A stretch of 23,201 bases of DNA. Source: Phallusia fumigata. Lineage: Eukaryota; Chordata; Ascidiacea; Phlebobranchia; Ascidiidae. Each line of letters starts with the position of its first letter. Within the stretch, counting starts at the first letter, position 1. Position numbers and translations under genes: made by a program. Below are positions 1 through 8,999 of the stretch, one piece after another. Under the pieces are notes generated by a model. The model saw only the letters and a program-made list of their open reading frames with translations, was not told where the DNA came from and did no database searches. The DNA lies in the NCBI GenBank assembly GCA_008931825.1, contig QXVZ01018241.1, forward strand, positions 1-23,201, in the 5' to 3' direction.

Positions 1-34
1 GGTCGCGGGCCCCACTTTGAGACCCACTGGCCTA
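1..34. mobile_element. terminus of a hAT-like repeat, cut by the window edge
   Basis: Read on the minus strand, this stretch begins CAGTGGGTCTCAAAGTGGGG, which resembles the common hAT-superfamily terminal motif (CAGNGGTTCTCAAA-like) seen at the ends of many animal hAT elements and MITEs. Only one end lies in the window, so neither element size nor target duplication can be judged. The assignment rests on motif resemblance alone. Confidence 0.35.
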
Positions 35-190
35 ATCCCAACTGGTCGATCACGCCTAATTTTGTGCTAGCTTCGATTTAGATTTCCAACAATAGCAAAT
101 TACAAGCAATATTCCTAAAATGAAAACAATTTTTTAAAGGAGAACACTATGGTTGGTTATGTATACGTTTTGCTGCCTAATGCGATGTTT

Positions 191-270
191 ATACGCTTTA
201 GAACAGGCTTGCACACCATACGCTTTGGAACAGGCTTGCACACCATACGCTTTGGAACAGGCTTGCACAA
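191..270. repeat. 27-bp minisatellite, about three copies
   Basis: The unit GAACAGGCTTGCACACCATA followed by CGCTTTG repeats with a 27-bp period at 201-227 and 228-254, and a partial third copy runs from 255 to 270. A degenerate partial unit precedes it at 191-200. The two full copies are identical, which suggests recent expansion. Because 27 is divisible by three, all three forward frames stay open through it, producing spurious ORFs. I see no sign that it is coding. Confidence 0.9.
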
Positions 271-599
271 CTCATACAAAGATTCGAAACAGCAAAAAAA
301 AATTAGGAAGTGGTCGCATGTTTGTTGTTGTAAACGTGACTTTGTTATTGACCCGCCGATAGCGCAGTTGCTGGAGAGTGTTCTTGTGAATCCTATGCGA
401 TGACAAGTTGGCCACCATTGGTTCATGCTTACAAGCACGCCATCGTGTCGTGCCTACTTCGCTACACCCCCGCTCCCCCAGTTGGGGAAAAACTTGATTT
501 TAAAATCATTCTTTTTGTTTCATAATTCTATGACTCTGATTCGGTCATTGGCATTGTCGCCAACTCAACAACTAGAGGCAGCGTTTAGGGACAAATAAG

Positions 600-923
600 A
601 ATTAGACCAGGCATGTCAAACTCATTTTGATTTTGGGGCCTAATTTAGACCATTTGATCTCAAGTGGGGCGGGTCAGTAGAAAAAGGGCAAAAACACTTC
701 TGCTGGAACTTCTGTCCCCGCGACCTGACCACGGATAAGCGGTTGGTTTTGGAGTATTTATTTCAAACGTTGTGAGAGTTTAGGGTACCTGAAAAAAAAT
801 TAACGCCTTTTGACGCAAATGGCATAGAGAATAAGTTTTTTGACAGACTCAGAAATGTATGCTGGGCCGTATGAAATCATCAAGCGGCTCGCGGGCCGTT
901 TGTTTGAAATGCCTGAACTAGAC
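600..923. mobile_element. hAT-type MITE with terminal inverted repeats and 8-bp target duplication
   Basis: The element spans 608-915 (308 bp). Its left end reads CAGGCATGTCAAACTCATTT. The reverse complement of its right end reads CAGGCATTTCAAACAAACGG, an imperfect terminal inverted repeat. It is flanked by the 8-bp sequences AATTAGAC (600-607) and AACTAGAC (916-923), which match at seven of eight positions. An 8-bp target duplication centred on TAG/CTAGA-like sequence is characteristic of the hAT superfamily. There is no transposase-sized ORF inside, so it is a non-autonomous derivative. It lies just upstream of the first recognised exon of the EGF/WSC/ZP-like gene, in what is probably an intron of that gene. 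Confidence 0.75.
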
Positions 924-997
924 CGTAAGGGAAAAAACATAAGACAGCTTAGCCAGAACCAGAACCTTTGTCCGGCTAAATGACCTCAATCATTTAG

Positions 998-1201
998 ACC
1001 TCAATGAATGTGAGATGGGGAATGATGACTGTGATCCAATTCGTGCCACTTGCAACAACGTGGAAGGTGGATTCGAATGCACCTGCAAAAACGGCTACAA
1101 TGGGGATGGAAAAAATTGCGTGGCCGACCCTGCATTCGACCCGTGTACAAGCGGTTTTGAACCGGTCTGTGACCCCAATGCGGACTGTGCACCACAAGAT
1201 C
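998..1201 (+). CDS. exon: calcium-binding EGF domain plus start of next module
   Basis: The acceptor AG is at 996-997 and the donor GTAAGT at 1202, and both borders are phase 1, the symmetric phase typical of shuffled EGF exons. The encoded DLNECE, with six cysteines ending in NGYNGDGKNC, matches the calcium-binding EGF consensus (D-x-[DN]-E-C). It continues into DPCTSGFEPVCDPNADCAPQ, which looks like the beginning of another cysteine-rich module that is not obviously completed in the next recognised exon. A further phase 1-1 exon between 1202 and 1919 may therefore have been missed. Confidence 0.8.
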
Positions 1202-4200
1202 GTAAGTGAACAGAGGTCACAACTAGCAAAGCCAAGTCCTGCTGTAGTATGTGACGCTACAAGCCGAAAGAAATGATTGAACGCAACGGTGCCATTGTAA
1301 AGGCCGATTCACGCCAGATGCGTCTACCGGTTTGCGGTACAGTTTTTTGATCTCGTGGCATGCAGCGGGGCCCTTACACCAGCCGGGACCAAAGTCGTAT
1401 GGCCGTAAGAGTTGTATCATGTTTTGGATAAGCAAGTCATACGATGCCTAAAGCTGGCTAAAAAGTTCTATTTGAAATAACATGAGAAAAATACGGATAC
1501 ACAAGTAATTTGTTTTGTTTTGGAGATCAATCTAATCTTATTCTGCGACTCACTTCGTTTACATTATGATTTTTAGCACCTTCTCAAGCTTACCGAACTA
1601 ACGGCAAAAAGACTAAGCTACACATATAAGTTTATTTAAGCAACAGATATACAATATGGTTTTGGGGTCATAAAATACGGTTATACTTTTGGGGTCATGG
1701 ATCAAAATAGCAATCATTTATCAAATTGCGTCCGAAAGCGGACTGCAAAAGCTAACGTTGTAAATAAGCTTATTGTAACACCAAAGGCCTCAAGCAATTT
1801 CTCCCAGATCAAGTCGGCCCCTTTATTTGGTTTCAAAAAACCACACAATTAATTTTTGTTGCATGGACTATTTGGTGCAGCCTTCATCAGACCGAACCTA
1901 ATTTTGGCTTTTCAAACAGGTGTGGTTGGTTGCTATGGGCTTAGCGGCCTTCCGACGCCTTCACTCGTCCATTCCGCTGGAATCAAGGCTTTCGATTGCT
2001 TGGAGACCTGTAATAGCTTGGGAACGACCTACGCAGTTATCACAGTAAGAGTGTGGACTTTGTCTTATTACGAAGACTGAGTGTGAGATTGCTTGTTGTT
2101 CCTTGTTTCAATTATTATCCTCTGTGGACGGAACAACGTCTGATTGGGTGATCATTGATTACATTACTGTATTGCTAGTGGCGAAAAAGGCCCAGCAGTG
2201 ACAATCAACAAGCCACTGTGACGGACTTACGTAACAGCTATGTTTGACTGCTTTTAATTAGAGAAACATAAGCGGCGGTGGACCGAAACAACTTATTGTT
2301 ACGAAGACACTGTTGCCATTCGTACAACCATACCTTGTGTGTGTTTTTCGAATCTTACGAGCAGTAACCAACATACCTCACGTTCGGGTGTTTACAAATC
2401 AGTATTTTCAACATGTCGTAATTCTTGTTGTCCAATTTAAAGTATTACACCAATTTGCGTTACGAAAGAAACAACAGTGCGGCGTAACTTAAACCTCTAT
2501 ATTTTTGAAAGGGCGGCACAAGCTGTCACTGTACTGACGAGGGACCGTCTGGAGCGGAAATGGTTGGTGCGTGCAATATTCAATGCGGACCAACAGAGGA
2601 GGAAACCTGCGGCGACTTAGGAACAGTTGCGTCTTACTATCACGCAGGTAAGTGGGAGAATGTGAGACGCTTTTCGATGAGTGGCATTTGTAAAAACTTA
2701 ATTTTTCACCACCAGCTGGTGTCATTCATTTAGTCCAAGGGCGGATTCAACACAATATTTTAGCACTAAACACGTGCCCTCTTTCAATTCTAGACCCCCA
2801 TTCGGGTGGTTAGATTGTAAGACCCCCCTCGACAGGTCCCACCCCAGCCACGTACCCGCGGTGTTGGGCCTAAGTAGCTCTCTTGAGAGCTCACCCCACG
2901 TAACGCTTTGTTGTTACCATGTAGCTGCAGTGCGTTGAACCTTGACCCACTAATTGTGCCCACCACTTTTTTGCGCCTCATAACGTTCTAACGTTGCGCA
3001 GCTATTTCCTGCCTGGTGATTGATTTAGTGCTATTGTTTCGTTATGTTTTTTTTCACCAAGCGACATTAACTCAACTCAACTCAACTCAACGGTCCTCTC
3101 TTCCGCTTTACTAACTTACATACTGTGATAGTTTGCCCCTTCCCTCCAACAATAAATAGATAAATGCACACTGGGGTTAAACACGTTCATTTTTATCAGG
3201 GGGTGATCACACATGCACGTGCAAAACTGGTTTCACTGGCAACGGCACATTTTGTAGCGACCTTCCAGAATGTGACAGCGTCACGCCACCACCGAATTCT
3301 ATCTGCATTGAGTTGCCAGGAGGCTACGAATTTGTATGCGACACCGGCTTTATAGAGATGGCAGACAGTTCCTGTGTGGTACCGAACGGTATGACGGTAC
3401 ATGTTGTACCTATAGATACTTTACCTATTTTGTTTGTTTATTTGCCTGTTTTTTTGCTTGCTTAACAAAGTTACGTATAGTTTAATTTTAATCTTCCGTT
3501 GAACTGCCACTTGTTTCCCCCTTTAGTTTTTTTTTCGATTGTAAGTTCCGCCATAATATCGTTACTCTGTGTGTCAACCAACCGTCAAAGTTTTTGGTAA
3601 CAAAACAAACGCGGCTAAACTGGATGCTTTAACCACGTTACGAATTCCCATTGGTCGCACTGAGCATTTAAAACTCTAGAAGTCAGTGTCTGTGGGCGAA
3701 ACAACGCCTGAATGCATTATGTTGCAAAAAGTCTACCGTCGAGATACCTGCCTCATTTCAGTTCCGTTGGAACGTTATTAATTTTATGTTTTCGATTGTT
3801 TCGAAGTTGGTGACCATAATTTGGCTCAACCTATCAGGTCCACTGGGAAAGTTTCTTGCTCAGGGAAACACAGGTGCCCGAGACAAGATTAAAACTCACA
3901 ACCTTGCAGCCATGTTGGCGGCATTTCAGTATATTGCTAAAAATAAAGATGTGTGCAAAATACCAGCCTACAATCAACGGTGGCAGGGTGGCAGGCAGTA
4001 CCTGTACCGTTCTAGCGTACTGTACCTTTTGATGATTTTTGCTGCGTACCAATCTGTACCCACGAACCGTGTCGTACTGTCATCCATTGTAAGAGTAAAT
4101 AACGGTACGGTATGTATTGAGATAAGCGTACCACCTACCTCTTTGCAATAGGCGTACCGTACCAACGTACCGTGCCGTACGGTATTTCAAGTATTTTTTA

Positions 4201-6206
4201 CCACTATGTAGTTCTCTCATGCGACGAAATCGAAACGATCGACGGTGCGGATTACAGAAGACACGAATCCTGGGCTCCGGATTGCTCCAGGGTTGAGTTT
4301 CGAAATTGCGATGGTTCGGGTAAGTTAGCAGCGATGCGTCCGTTCAAACCAATGGTTTCGAACCTGGAAGAAATTCCTCCTCCGGGGGAATTTTTTTAAG
4401 TTGAAGGGAGGAATATCCAGTTAAATTTTTCATGACAAGTGTGGTATTTGTTTTCAGGTAAACCAGTGGTTTCAAACATTTAAATATTGCTTTATATCAA
4501 AGAAAAATGACAAGTCTCCTAAATAAGGAAAGGGGAATGCATCCAAAAAGGTCGGGCCCCATTAAACCCTTTCTTGACCAAAAATAATAACCCCCCCCCC
4601 TTCCTGACAAAATTTGAACAGAGGCATAAGGTTTTTACTAAAACGAAACTTTTTATAGGAGTGCCTGAAACGGTTTTTGTGGGCACCGCTTCAGGAACAA
4701 GCATTTGTACAGATGGAACTCTTGTCTCGCAGTTTGATCCCGTTGACGCTTTTCCGATGGAGGACTTCATTGGAAACACGAGCTGGGCGCTGTTTAATCC
4801 CGTAGCCAACTGCGGAGAAACAAAATTTACTTTGACGTGAGCAGACGTTATAGAAAATTATTGACTGTAATCCGTTGTTTCTCTTCGTTTCTTCTGTTTT
4901 TTTCCTCTTACTCTTGTCCGATGTTTGCTTTTTCCGTTTTGTATTTATTTTTATTTTTTCTTTATTTATTATTTTACTTTTTCTTTTTTTCTCTCGACCT
5001 CTTCTGTTTCTTTGTTTATTACGCTTTATGACATAACTGTAATGTATAATTTACNTTGACCAAAAATAAATAAAAATAGAACGTAAAAATAAGCAGCCCC
5101 CCCCCCCCACTTCCTGACAAATTTGATCAGGGGCATAAGCTTTTTACTAAAGCGAACAAACTTTTTATAGGAGTGCCTGAAACGGTTTTAGTGGGCACCG
5201 CTTCAGGAACAAGCATTTGTACAGATGGAAGTCTTGTCTCGCAATTTGATCCCGTTGACGCTTTTCCGATGGAGGACTTCATTGGAAACACGAGCTGGGC
5301 GCTATTTAATCCCGTAGCCAACTGCGGAGAAACAAAATTTACTTTGAAGTGAGCAGACGTTATAGAAAATTATTGCCTGTAATCCGTTGTTTCTCTTCGT
5401 TTCTTCTGTTTTTTTTCTTTTACTCTCGTCCGATGTTTGCTTTTTCTGTTTTGTAATTATTTTATCTTTTTTCTTTGTATTTATTATTTTACTTTTTCTT
5501 GTTTTCTCTTGACCTCTTCTGTTTCTTTGTTTATTACGCTTTATGACATAACTGTAATGTATAATTTACCTCATCTAAAAATTGTTAACCTTTTTCTCTT
5601 CCTAAACGTCCTAAATACCATTTACCATTTAGCTTATTCCCCAAATTCTGTTTTATTCATTAGTTTTTATTCAACTTAACTTTTTTAACCGTGCCATGCA
5701 ACAAAAGCAAGTGGAAACATATATGGCCCTGATAAAAACTGTCGTGTTTTATTGAACAGTGTAGATCGCGTTGTGATGAACGCAGCCGGATTCTCTCTGG
5801 ACGACATGGGGCTTGGGAATTTCCCCGCTGGTGACGACACTTCTTTGTACCCCCCGGAATGCAGAGGGAGACGTTATTATGATCTGTCAGGACCCCGCTA
5901 TCTGTTCGAACACGATTTCTCTAACAAATGTGGCCTCACACGAATCCAAGTACAAAATAGTGTTTTTACCAATTGAAAACAAGGAACCCTCGTTCGTTCG
6001 TTCGAATTTTGATGTCATCAGTTTGCCATTGTTTGCAGAATAGTCCAGAGAGCGAAACGATAATTTTCCGATTGACTGGAGTTATTGGAAGGAAGACTGA
6101 CGTGATCACTCGAGAGAGCCGAATGGACTATAGGATGGCTTGCACATACACAAAAACTCTGGAAGTACACAGCGGTCACTATTTCCAAATTCTAGATCGC
6201 AAATAA
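998..6206 (+). CDS. secreted/matrix protein with cbEGF, WSC, EGF-like and ZP-N-like modules (3' part of gene)
   Basis: Exons, all with GT-AG borders and matching phases: 998-1201, 1920-2044, 2512-2647, 3200-3388, 4212-4319, one of the alternatives 4659-4836 or 5171-5348, 5712-5949, 6039-6206 with TAA. They encode about 447 residues in the window, and the 5' exons lie outside it. Exon 1 opens with DLNEC and carries a calcium-binding EGF (CTCKNGYNGDGKNC). Exons 2 and 3 form a WSC-like module, from GCYGLSG through SCHCTDE to CNIQCGPTEEETCGD. Exon 4 contains the end of one EGF and a second EGF-like unit. The last exons resemble ZP-N: FSNKCGLTR, then ITRESRM..ACTY. Family knowledge: EGF-ZP proteins are extracellular matrix, epithelial-coat or egg-coat components, and WSC modules are glycan-associated. 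No ZP-C half, transmembrane segment or furin site was found. The 3' end is therefore uncertain: a good acceptor and donor at 6472-6515 could be another exon. A specific egg-coat role is only a guess. Confidence 0.72.
1920..2647 (+). CDS. two exons encoding a WSC-like domain
   Basis: The exons are 1920-2044 (phase 1 in, phase 0 out, donor GTAAGA) and 2512-2647 (phase 0 in, phase 1 out, donor GTAAGT). Joined, they give a cysteine order typical of WSC modules: GCYG near the start, DCLETCNSLG, then SCHC followed by CNIQC and ETCGD ending in a tyrosine pair. The family consensus ends with a CNMPC-like stretch followed by TCGG, closely mirrored here. The intron between them, 2045-2511, contains nothing recognised. 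Confidence 0.72.
3071..3090. repeat. pentanucleotide microsatellite (CTCAA)4
   Basis: Four perfect tandem copies of CTCAA lie in the intron upstream of the EGF exon 3200-3388. It is ordinary simple sequence, with no evidence of function. Confidence 0.9.
3690..3908 (-). mobile_element. diverged tRNA-derived SINE, intronic copy
   Basis: This stretch shares ordered blocks with the better-preserved minus-strand copy at 20099-20376: ACGCCTGAATG, CCGTCGAG, CAGTTCCGTTGGA, GAAGTTGGTGAC, AAGTTTCTTGCTCAGG. Those blocks belong to the body of the element. The tRNA-like head is badly degraded near 3890-3908 and the 3' (CAAA)n tail is absent, so it appears to be an old insertion. It lies in the intron 3389-4211 of the EGF/WSC/ZP-like gene. 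Confidence 0.65.
3979..4184. repeat. GTACC/CGTAC-rich repeat, related to the 7235-7490 region
   Basis: The stretch is unusually rich in GTACC, CGTAC and ACGGTAC words and ends in an imperfect palindrome around ACCGTACCAACGTACCGTGC. A block reading CTTTTGATGATTTTTGCTGC recurs in diverged form near 7328 (TTTTTGATGATTTTTCTGAG) and is followed there by similar GTACC words. This suggests two copies of one unclassified repeat family. Open frames crossing it are probably incidental. Confidence 0.4.
4659..4836 (+). CDS. duplicated exon, copy a (candidate mutually exclusive exon)
   Basis: The acceptor TTTTTATAG precedes GAGTGCCTG, and the donor is GTGAGC. The exon enters in phase 1 and leaves in phase 2. 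It encodes about 59 residues, containing TSICTDGTLVSQFD and ANCGETKFTL, just before the ZP-N-like part. Including both copies puts a stop within four codons of the second copy, and skipping both makes the next exon frameshift to a stop. Exactly one copy can therefore be used per transcript. Relative to copy b it differs by Phe/Leu, Thr/Ser and Thr/Asn at the junction, plus two silent changes. Confidence 0.75.
5171..5348 (+). CDS. duplicated exon, copy b (candidate mutually exclusive exon)
   Basis: This copy has the same length, phases and splice signals as the copy at 4659-4836. It encodes TSICTDGSLVSQFD and the same ANCGETKFTL end. The codon completed across the junction into exon 5712-5949 becomes Asn instead of Thr. 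The reading frame is intact and there is no sign of decay. Either it is a functional alternative exon or it is an allelic copy assembled in tandem. Confidence 0.72.
5712..6206 (+). CDS. terminal exons with ZP-N-like sequence
   Basis: Exon 5712-5949 enters in phase 2 and ends at CAA|GTACAA in phase 0. Exon 6039-6206 follows a good acceptor (TTGTTTGCAG). Joined, they give CRVLLNSVDR, then FEHDFSNKCGLTRIQ, then NSPESETIIFRL and ITRESRMDYRMACTY. Zona pellucida ZP-N domains show a CGT-like cysteine followed by an I-x-R-x-x-R segment ending in a C-x-Y motif, and this matches moderately. The frame ends at TAA 6204-6206, where a ZP-C half would normally follow. Candidate polyadenylation signals are AATAAA at 6202-6207 (overlapping the stop), 6392-6397 and 6707-6712. 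Confidence 0.6.
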
Positions 6207-6471
6207 AAGGTGAACATGCGTTTTAATTGTTTAAACACCCTTTTTTAAACTAATGGTATGTTCCTGGGCTAAAAATTTATTAAAAAAGTCGAGTAATGCT
6301 ACGTTTTGATTTAACGCCGAAAGTTGTTTGAGTTTCATTTAAACTCTTTCACACATCAATTTATTTTTGGTAGCACTGACTTCAGTTATTCAATAAAGCA
6401 ATACTTTACGCTGCTTGAGTAAAGCTTATTCAAGCAGTACGATTAACCCACATATGTAATTAATATTTCAG

Positions 6472-6515
6472 GCCATACACCAATTCCACCCCCTTTTCCG
6501 AAGTCAGCAAGTACT
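6472..6515 (+). other. possible additional small exon of the ZP-like gene
   Basis: A strong acceptor (TTAATATTTCAG) is followed 44 bp later by a strong donor (ACT|GTAAGA). In the frame entered from phase 1 it encodes HTPIPPPFPKSAST, a proline-rich linker-like peptide. It could be reached only from a weak phase-1 donor near 6172 in the preceding exon, and no downstream partner exon was found. It may be an alternative 3' exon or chance. Confidence 0.25.
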
Positions 6516-8999
6516 GTAAGATAAAGAAACCTTCTAAATTGTACCGAATGCCCGTTGTTGTCTTTGTACCGGAGTGTGCGCAGTTTTTGTCCTGTCCATA
6601 GAAGCATTTTAAAGGTGTGCTTGTGAATTCCAAAACGTCAGGAATTGGCGGTAGAGTTTACGCTGGTCTACAAGTTATGTGCTGTGTGAAGCATTTTGGT
6701 GTTGTTAATAAACGGATATATGCATGTGTTCTGAGGTATATTTAAAGCAGGGGGGTCAACCCGAGACCCGCACGGCATTTTTCAAAATGACGTTTAAAGT
6801 TGCATAACTTGTAACTATTTTCCCGTTAGACCTTACGGTCCAATTTTTAATTCCATTACTTTAGGCCTTCTTGAGCACTACAAATGTTATTTTTTTATAA
6901 TCATGTTTTATGTCGTTTGTTTCAACACAGCACTAACACGTGCTTGCAAAAAACGAGGACGCGTGCACAACGTAGAGCGCAGTATAGTGGCACATACCTA
7001 TCAACAGCTTTTTTTGATAAAAAGACAATTTTTTTTTAAAAAAACAGAAAAAAAACACAAATAAAAATTCAAACACACTTGGATACGTGTGAGGCCACAT
7101 TTGTCAGAAAAATCATGTTCAAACAGATAGCGGGGTCCTATCAGATCAGCTGTTGATAAGCAGTTATCAGTAGTTTTAAATATTTGACGATCAACAGCGC
7201 CACCCAGCGATAGACCAAAAAAGGTTCGTTACCACCAGGGGTGGCAGTAAGGAGCGAAACGTATTGAGTTGTGCGTTCCACGTTCATTGTTGCGAAGTGC
7301 TTACAGTACTTTTATGATTTTTATACTTTTTGATGATTTTTCTGAGTACCCAACCGCCCTGCCCTCCTTCAACGATAGCGGTAAGGGACGACACGCATCG
7401 ACTGGTGAGTGCCATGTACCTCGTTGCCAGCGGCGTACCGTGTCTTTTAATTTTCGCTGCGTACAGTACCGTACTGCCATTTTTGGTTAACACTAAATTT
7501 AGGGCTTTTGGGTCCATTCAGAAAAAAAGAATCGCTTTTGCCTCATGACTGCGTTCAGTTTGAGAAGAAGTCTTTTTTTATTATATCATTCATATAAAAG
7601 ACCTGACGCCAATCAAAGAATGTTCGAAATATTAGAGCTCAACAGATTATGATAGAGTAGTTTTTTCATTTTCCAAGCAAATTGCCCATAAGGCAAATTT
7701 CGACGTACTTGGTACGTCACTTTTCACAAAACTGAGGTTGTCAACTGATGACAATAACTTACCGTTGACGTACAAAATTAAAAAGTTAATGTCGCTCAAT
7801 TTTTTCACGCAACATAAGTTCCCGAGTGCGAATCCCGATCAGATTTTTATGCCTGTTTAAGGGCCGATCGAGCGCCGCAACCCACTCGATCGTCCAATTG
7901 TAATAGTGGGGAATTGCGGAAGTTTAGCAACAAGCGCTTACAAAACAGCTCATTTCGGCATACGAACTCGTTCCACGCTGTAAATCGTTTGCTCTCGTGG
8001 TCAAAACGCTATGTGAACTTCGTAATATTTTCGCTCTCGGCCTGATCAGGATGCAGCGCCACGCTGAACTGAGATGCGTAAGAGGTACTTTCGTACTTTC
8101 CGTGGTGTGTCGTGATTTACATATCGTTTCTGCAAATCGTAAGAGCGCTTTCAACCGTTAATAAATGTTCGGACTTGAAAAACGCACAGATAACGTAACT
8201 GCCCATAACAGCTGTAGCTTAGTAGTATCTACGCCGATACGACTTATCGCATTAGGGTAATTAAAATTCCACAAAGACTTAAATAAACTATAATGTACCG
8301 TTTTCTTGTCTCGGTTTCTATTTGAATAAGATAGCAAACAACCAAACAATCTGGAAAACAAGTGCAAAACACTTGTGTGAGGATTCCGAGACTCTGTCCT
8401 AGCAAGCTTGGGAGCTGTACGAAGGTTATGGCACTTATAAAAACGGTAGTGGGTTTCAAGGTAGAGCACACCTGCAGTGTTAATGGAGATTCAAAAGCCC
8501 ATTTACTGTGGACCCTACTCAATGTGCGTTCGCCACAATCTTTTTTCCAATACCTATCAATGAACATGATTCAGTGATGCCACGGCTGCAGTAGCAGACA
8601 AAATGGGAATTGTTACGATTGATTAGTATTCATGTCTGTCTGGCGCATGGCTACATCGTTATCATTGCGTGACAACGGCATGACTTGTCTCGTGCAAGGG
8701 TATCTGCTGAAAACAGGACATTTTATATTCACGAACAGATATCAAGCCACGCTAGACGAGTTTATTCCAAACTTCCTGCTAAATGACGGCTAAAATGTGG
8801 TTGCTGATATCCTGTATTGTTCATATGGCTCTACTGCTTGTTGAATTCCCATCCAGAGAATTTCTGGCCCTTTCACGTCAGTACAAAAAGGTACCAGTGG
8901 ATTCGTCATTTAACAGTACCGGCAAACACGTTGCATATTTGTTATTGCTAATTGATAGGACATTAACCTGTATCGGTACTGCTACAATGCACATGTTCA
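6516..8999. other. intergenic stretch with repeat fragments, no gene recognised
   Basis: No family-like coding sequence was seen on either strand. Near 6751 the sequence CAGGGGGGTCAACCCGAGAC resembles a hAT-type terminus, but no matching right end was found. The stretch 7235-7490 resembles the GTACC-rich repeat at 3979-4184. Several 60-105 codon frames exist (for example around 8158-8577 on both strands), but they overlap antisense frames and show no recognisable motifs. One frame at 8783-9010 begins with a hydrophobic stretch and is treated as noise. Confidence 0.6.
7235..7490. repeat. GTACC-rich repeat, second diverged copy
   Basis: GTACC, GTACAG and CGTACTG words, and the block TTTTTGATGATTTTTCTGAG, parallel the element at 3979-4184. 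The similarity is patchy and the boundaries are approximate. No terminal inverted repeat or target duplication could be fixed. Confidence 0.3.

Larger units (their letters stand above)
4574..5569 (+). repeat. tandem duplication of an exon with its flanking intron sequence
   Basis: Unit 1 spans 4574-5054 and unit 2 spans 5056-5569. Both begin TTGACCAAAAATAA and end ATGTATAATTTAC, and they are separated by the single N at 5055. Each contains a C-homopolymer, the 178-bp exon and the same T-rich downstream intron. By eye the exons differ at 5 of 178 positions; the flanks differ by scattered substitutions and length changes in homopolymers. The junction coinciding exactly with an N raises the possibility that two haplotypes were placed in tandem. 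Confidence 0.92.

Noticed and set aside
149-438. Overlapping open frames on both strands around the 27-bp repeat
   Set aside because: They arise because a 27-bp repeat keeps every frame open; there is no motif and no splice context.
2800-3000. Possible relation between 2970-2992 and 18453-18474 (TTGCGC..TAACGTT..ACG)
   Set aside because: Only about 20 bp match clearly, which is too short to call a repeat family by eye.
6751-7250. Second complete hAT MITE starting at CAGGGGGGTCAACCC
   Set aside because: The left end looks right, but no matching inverted right end or target duplication was found.
8158-8577. 100-codon frames on both strands
   Set aside because: They overlap in opposite directions and contain no recognisable domain or good splice partners, so they look like chance.
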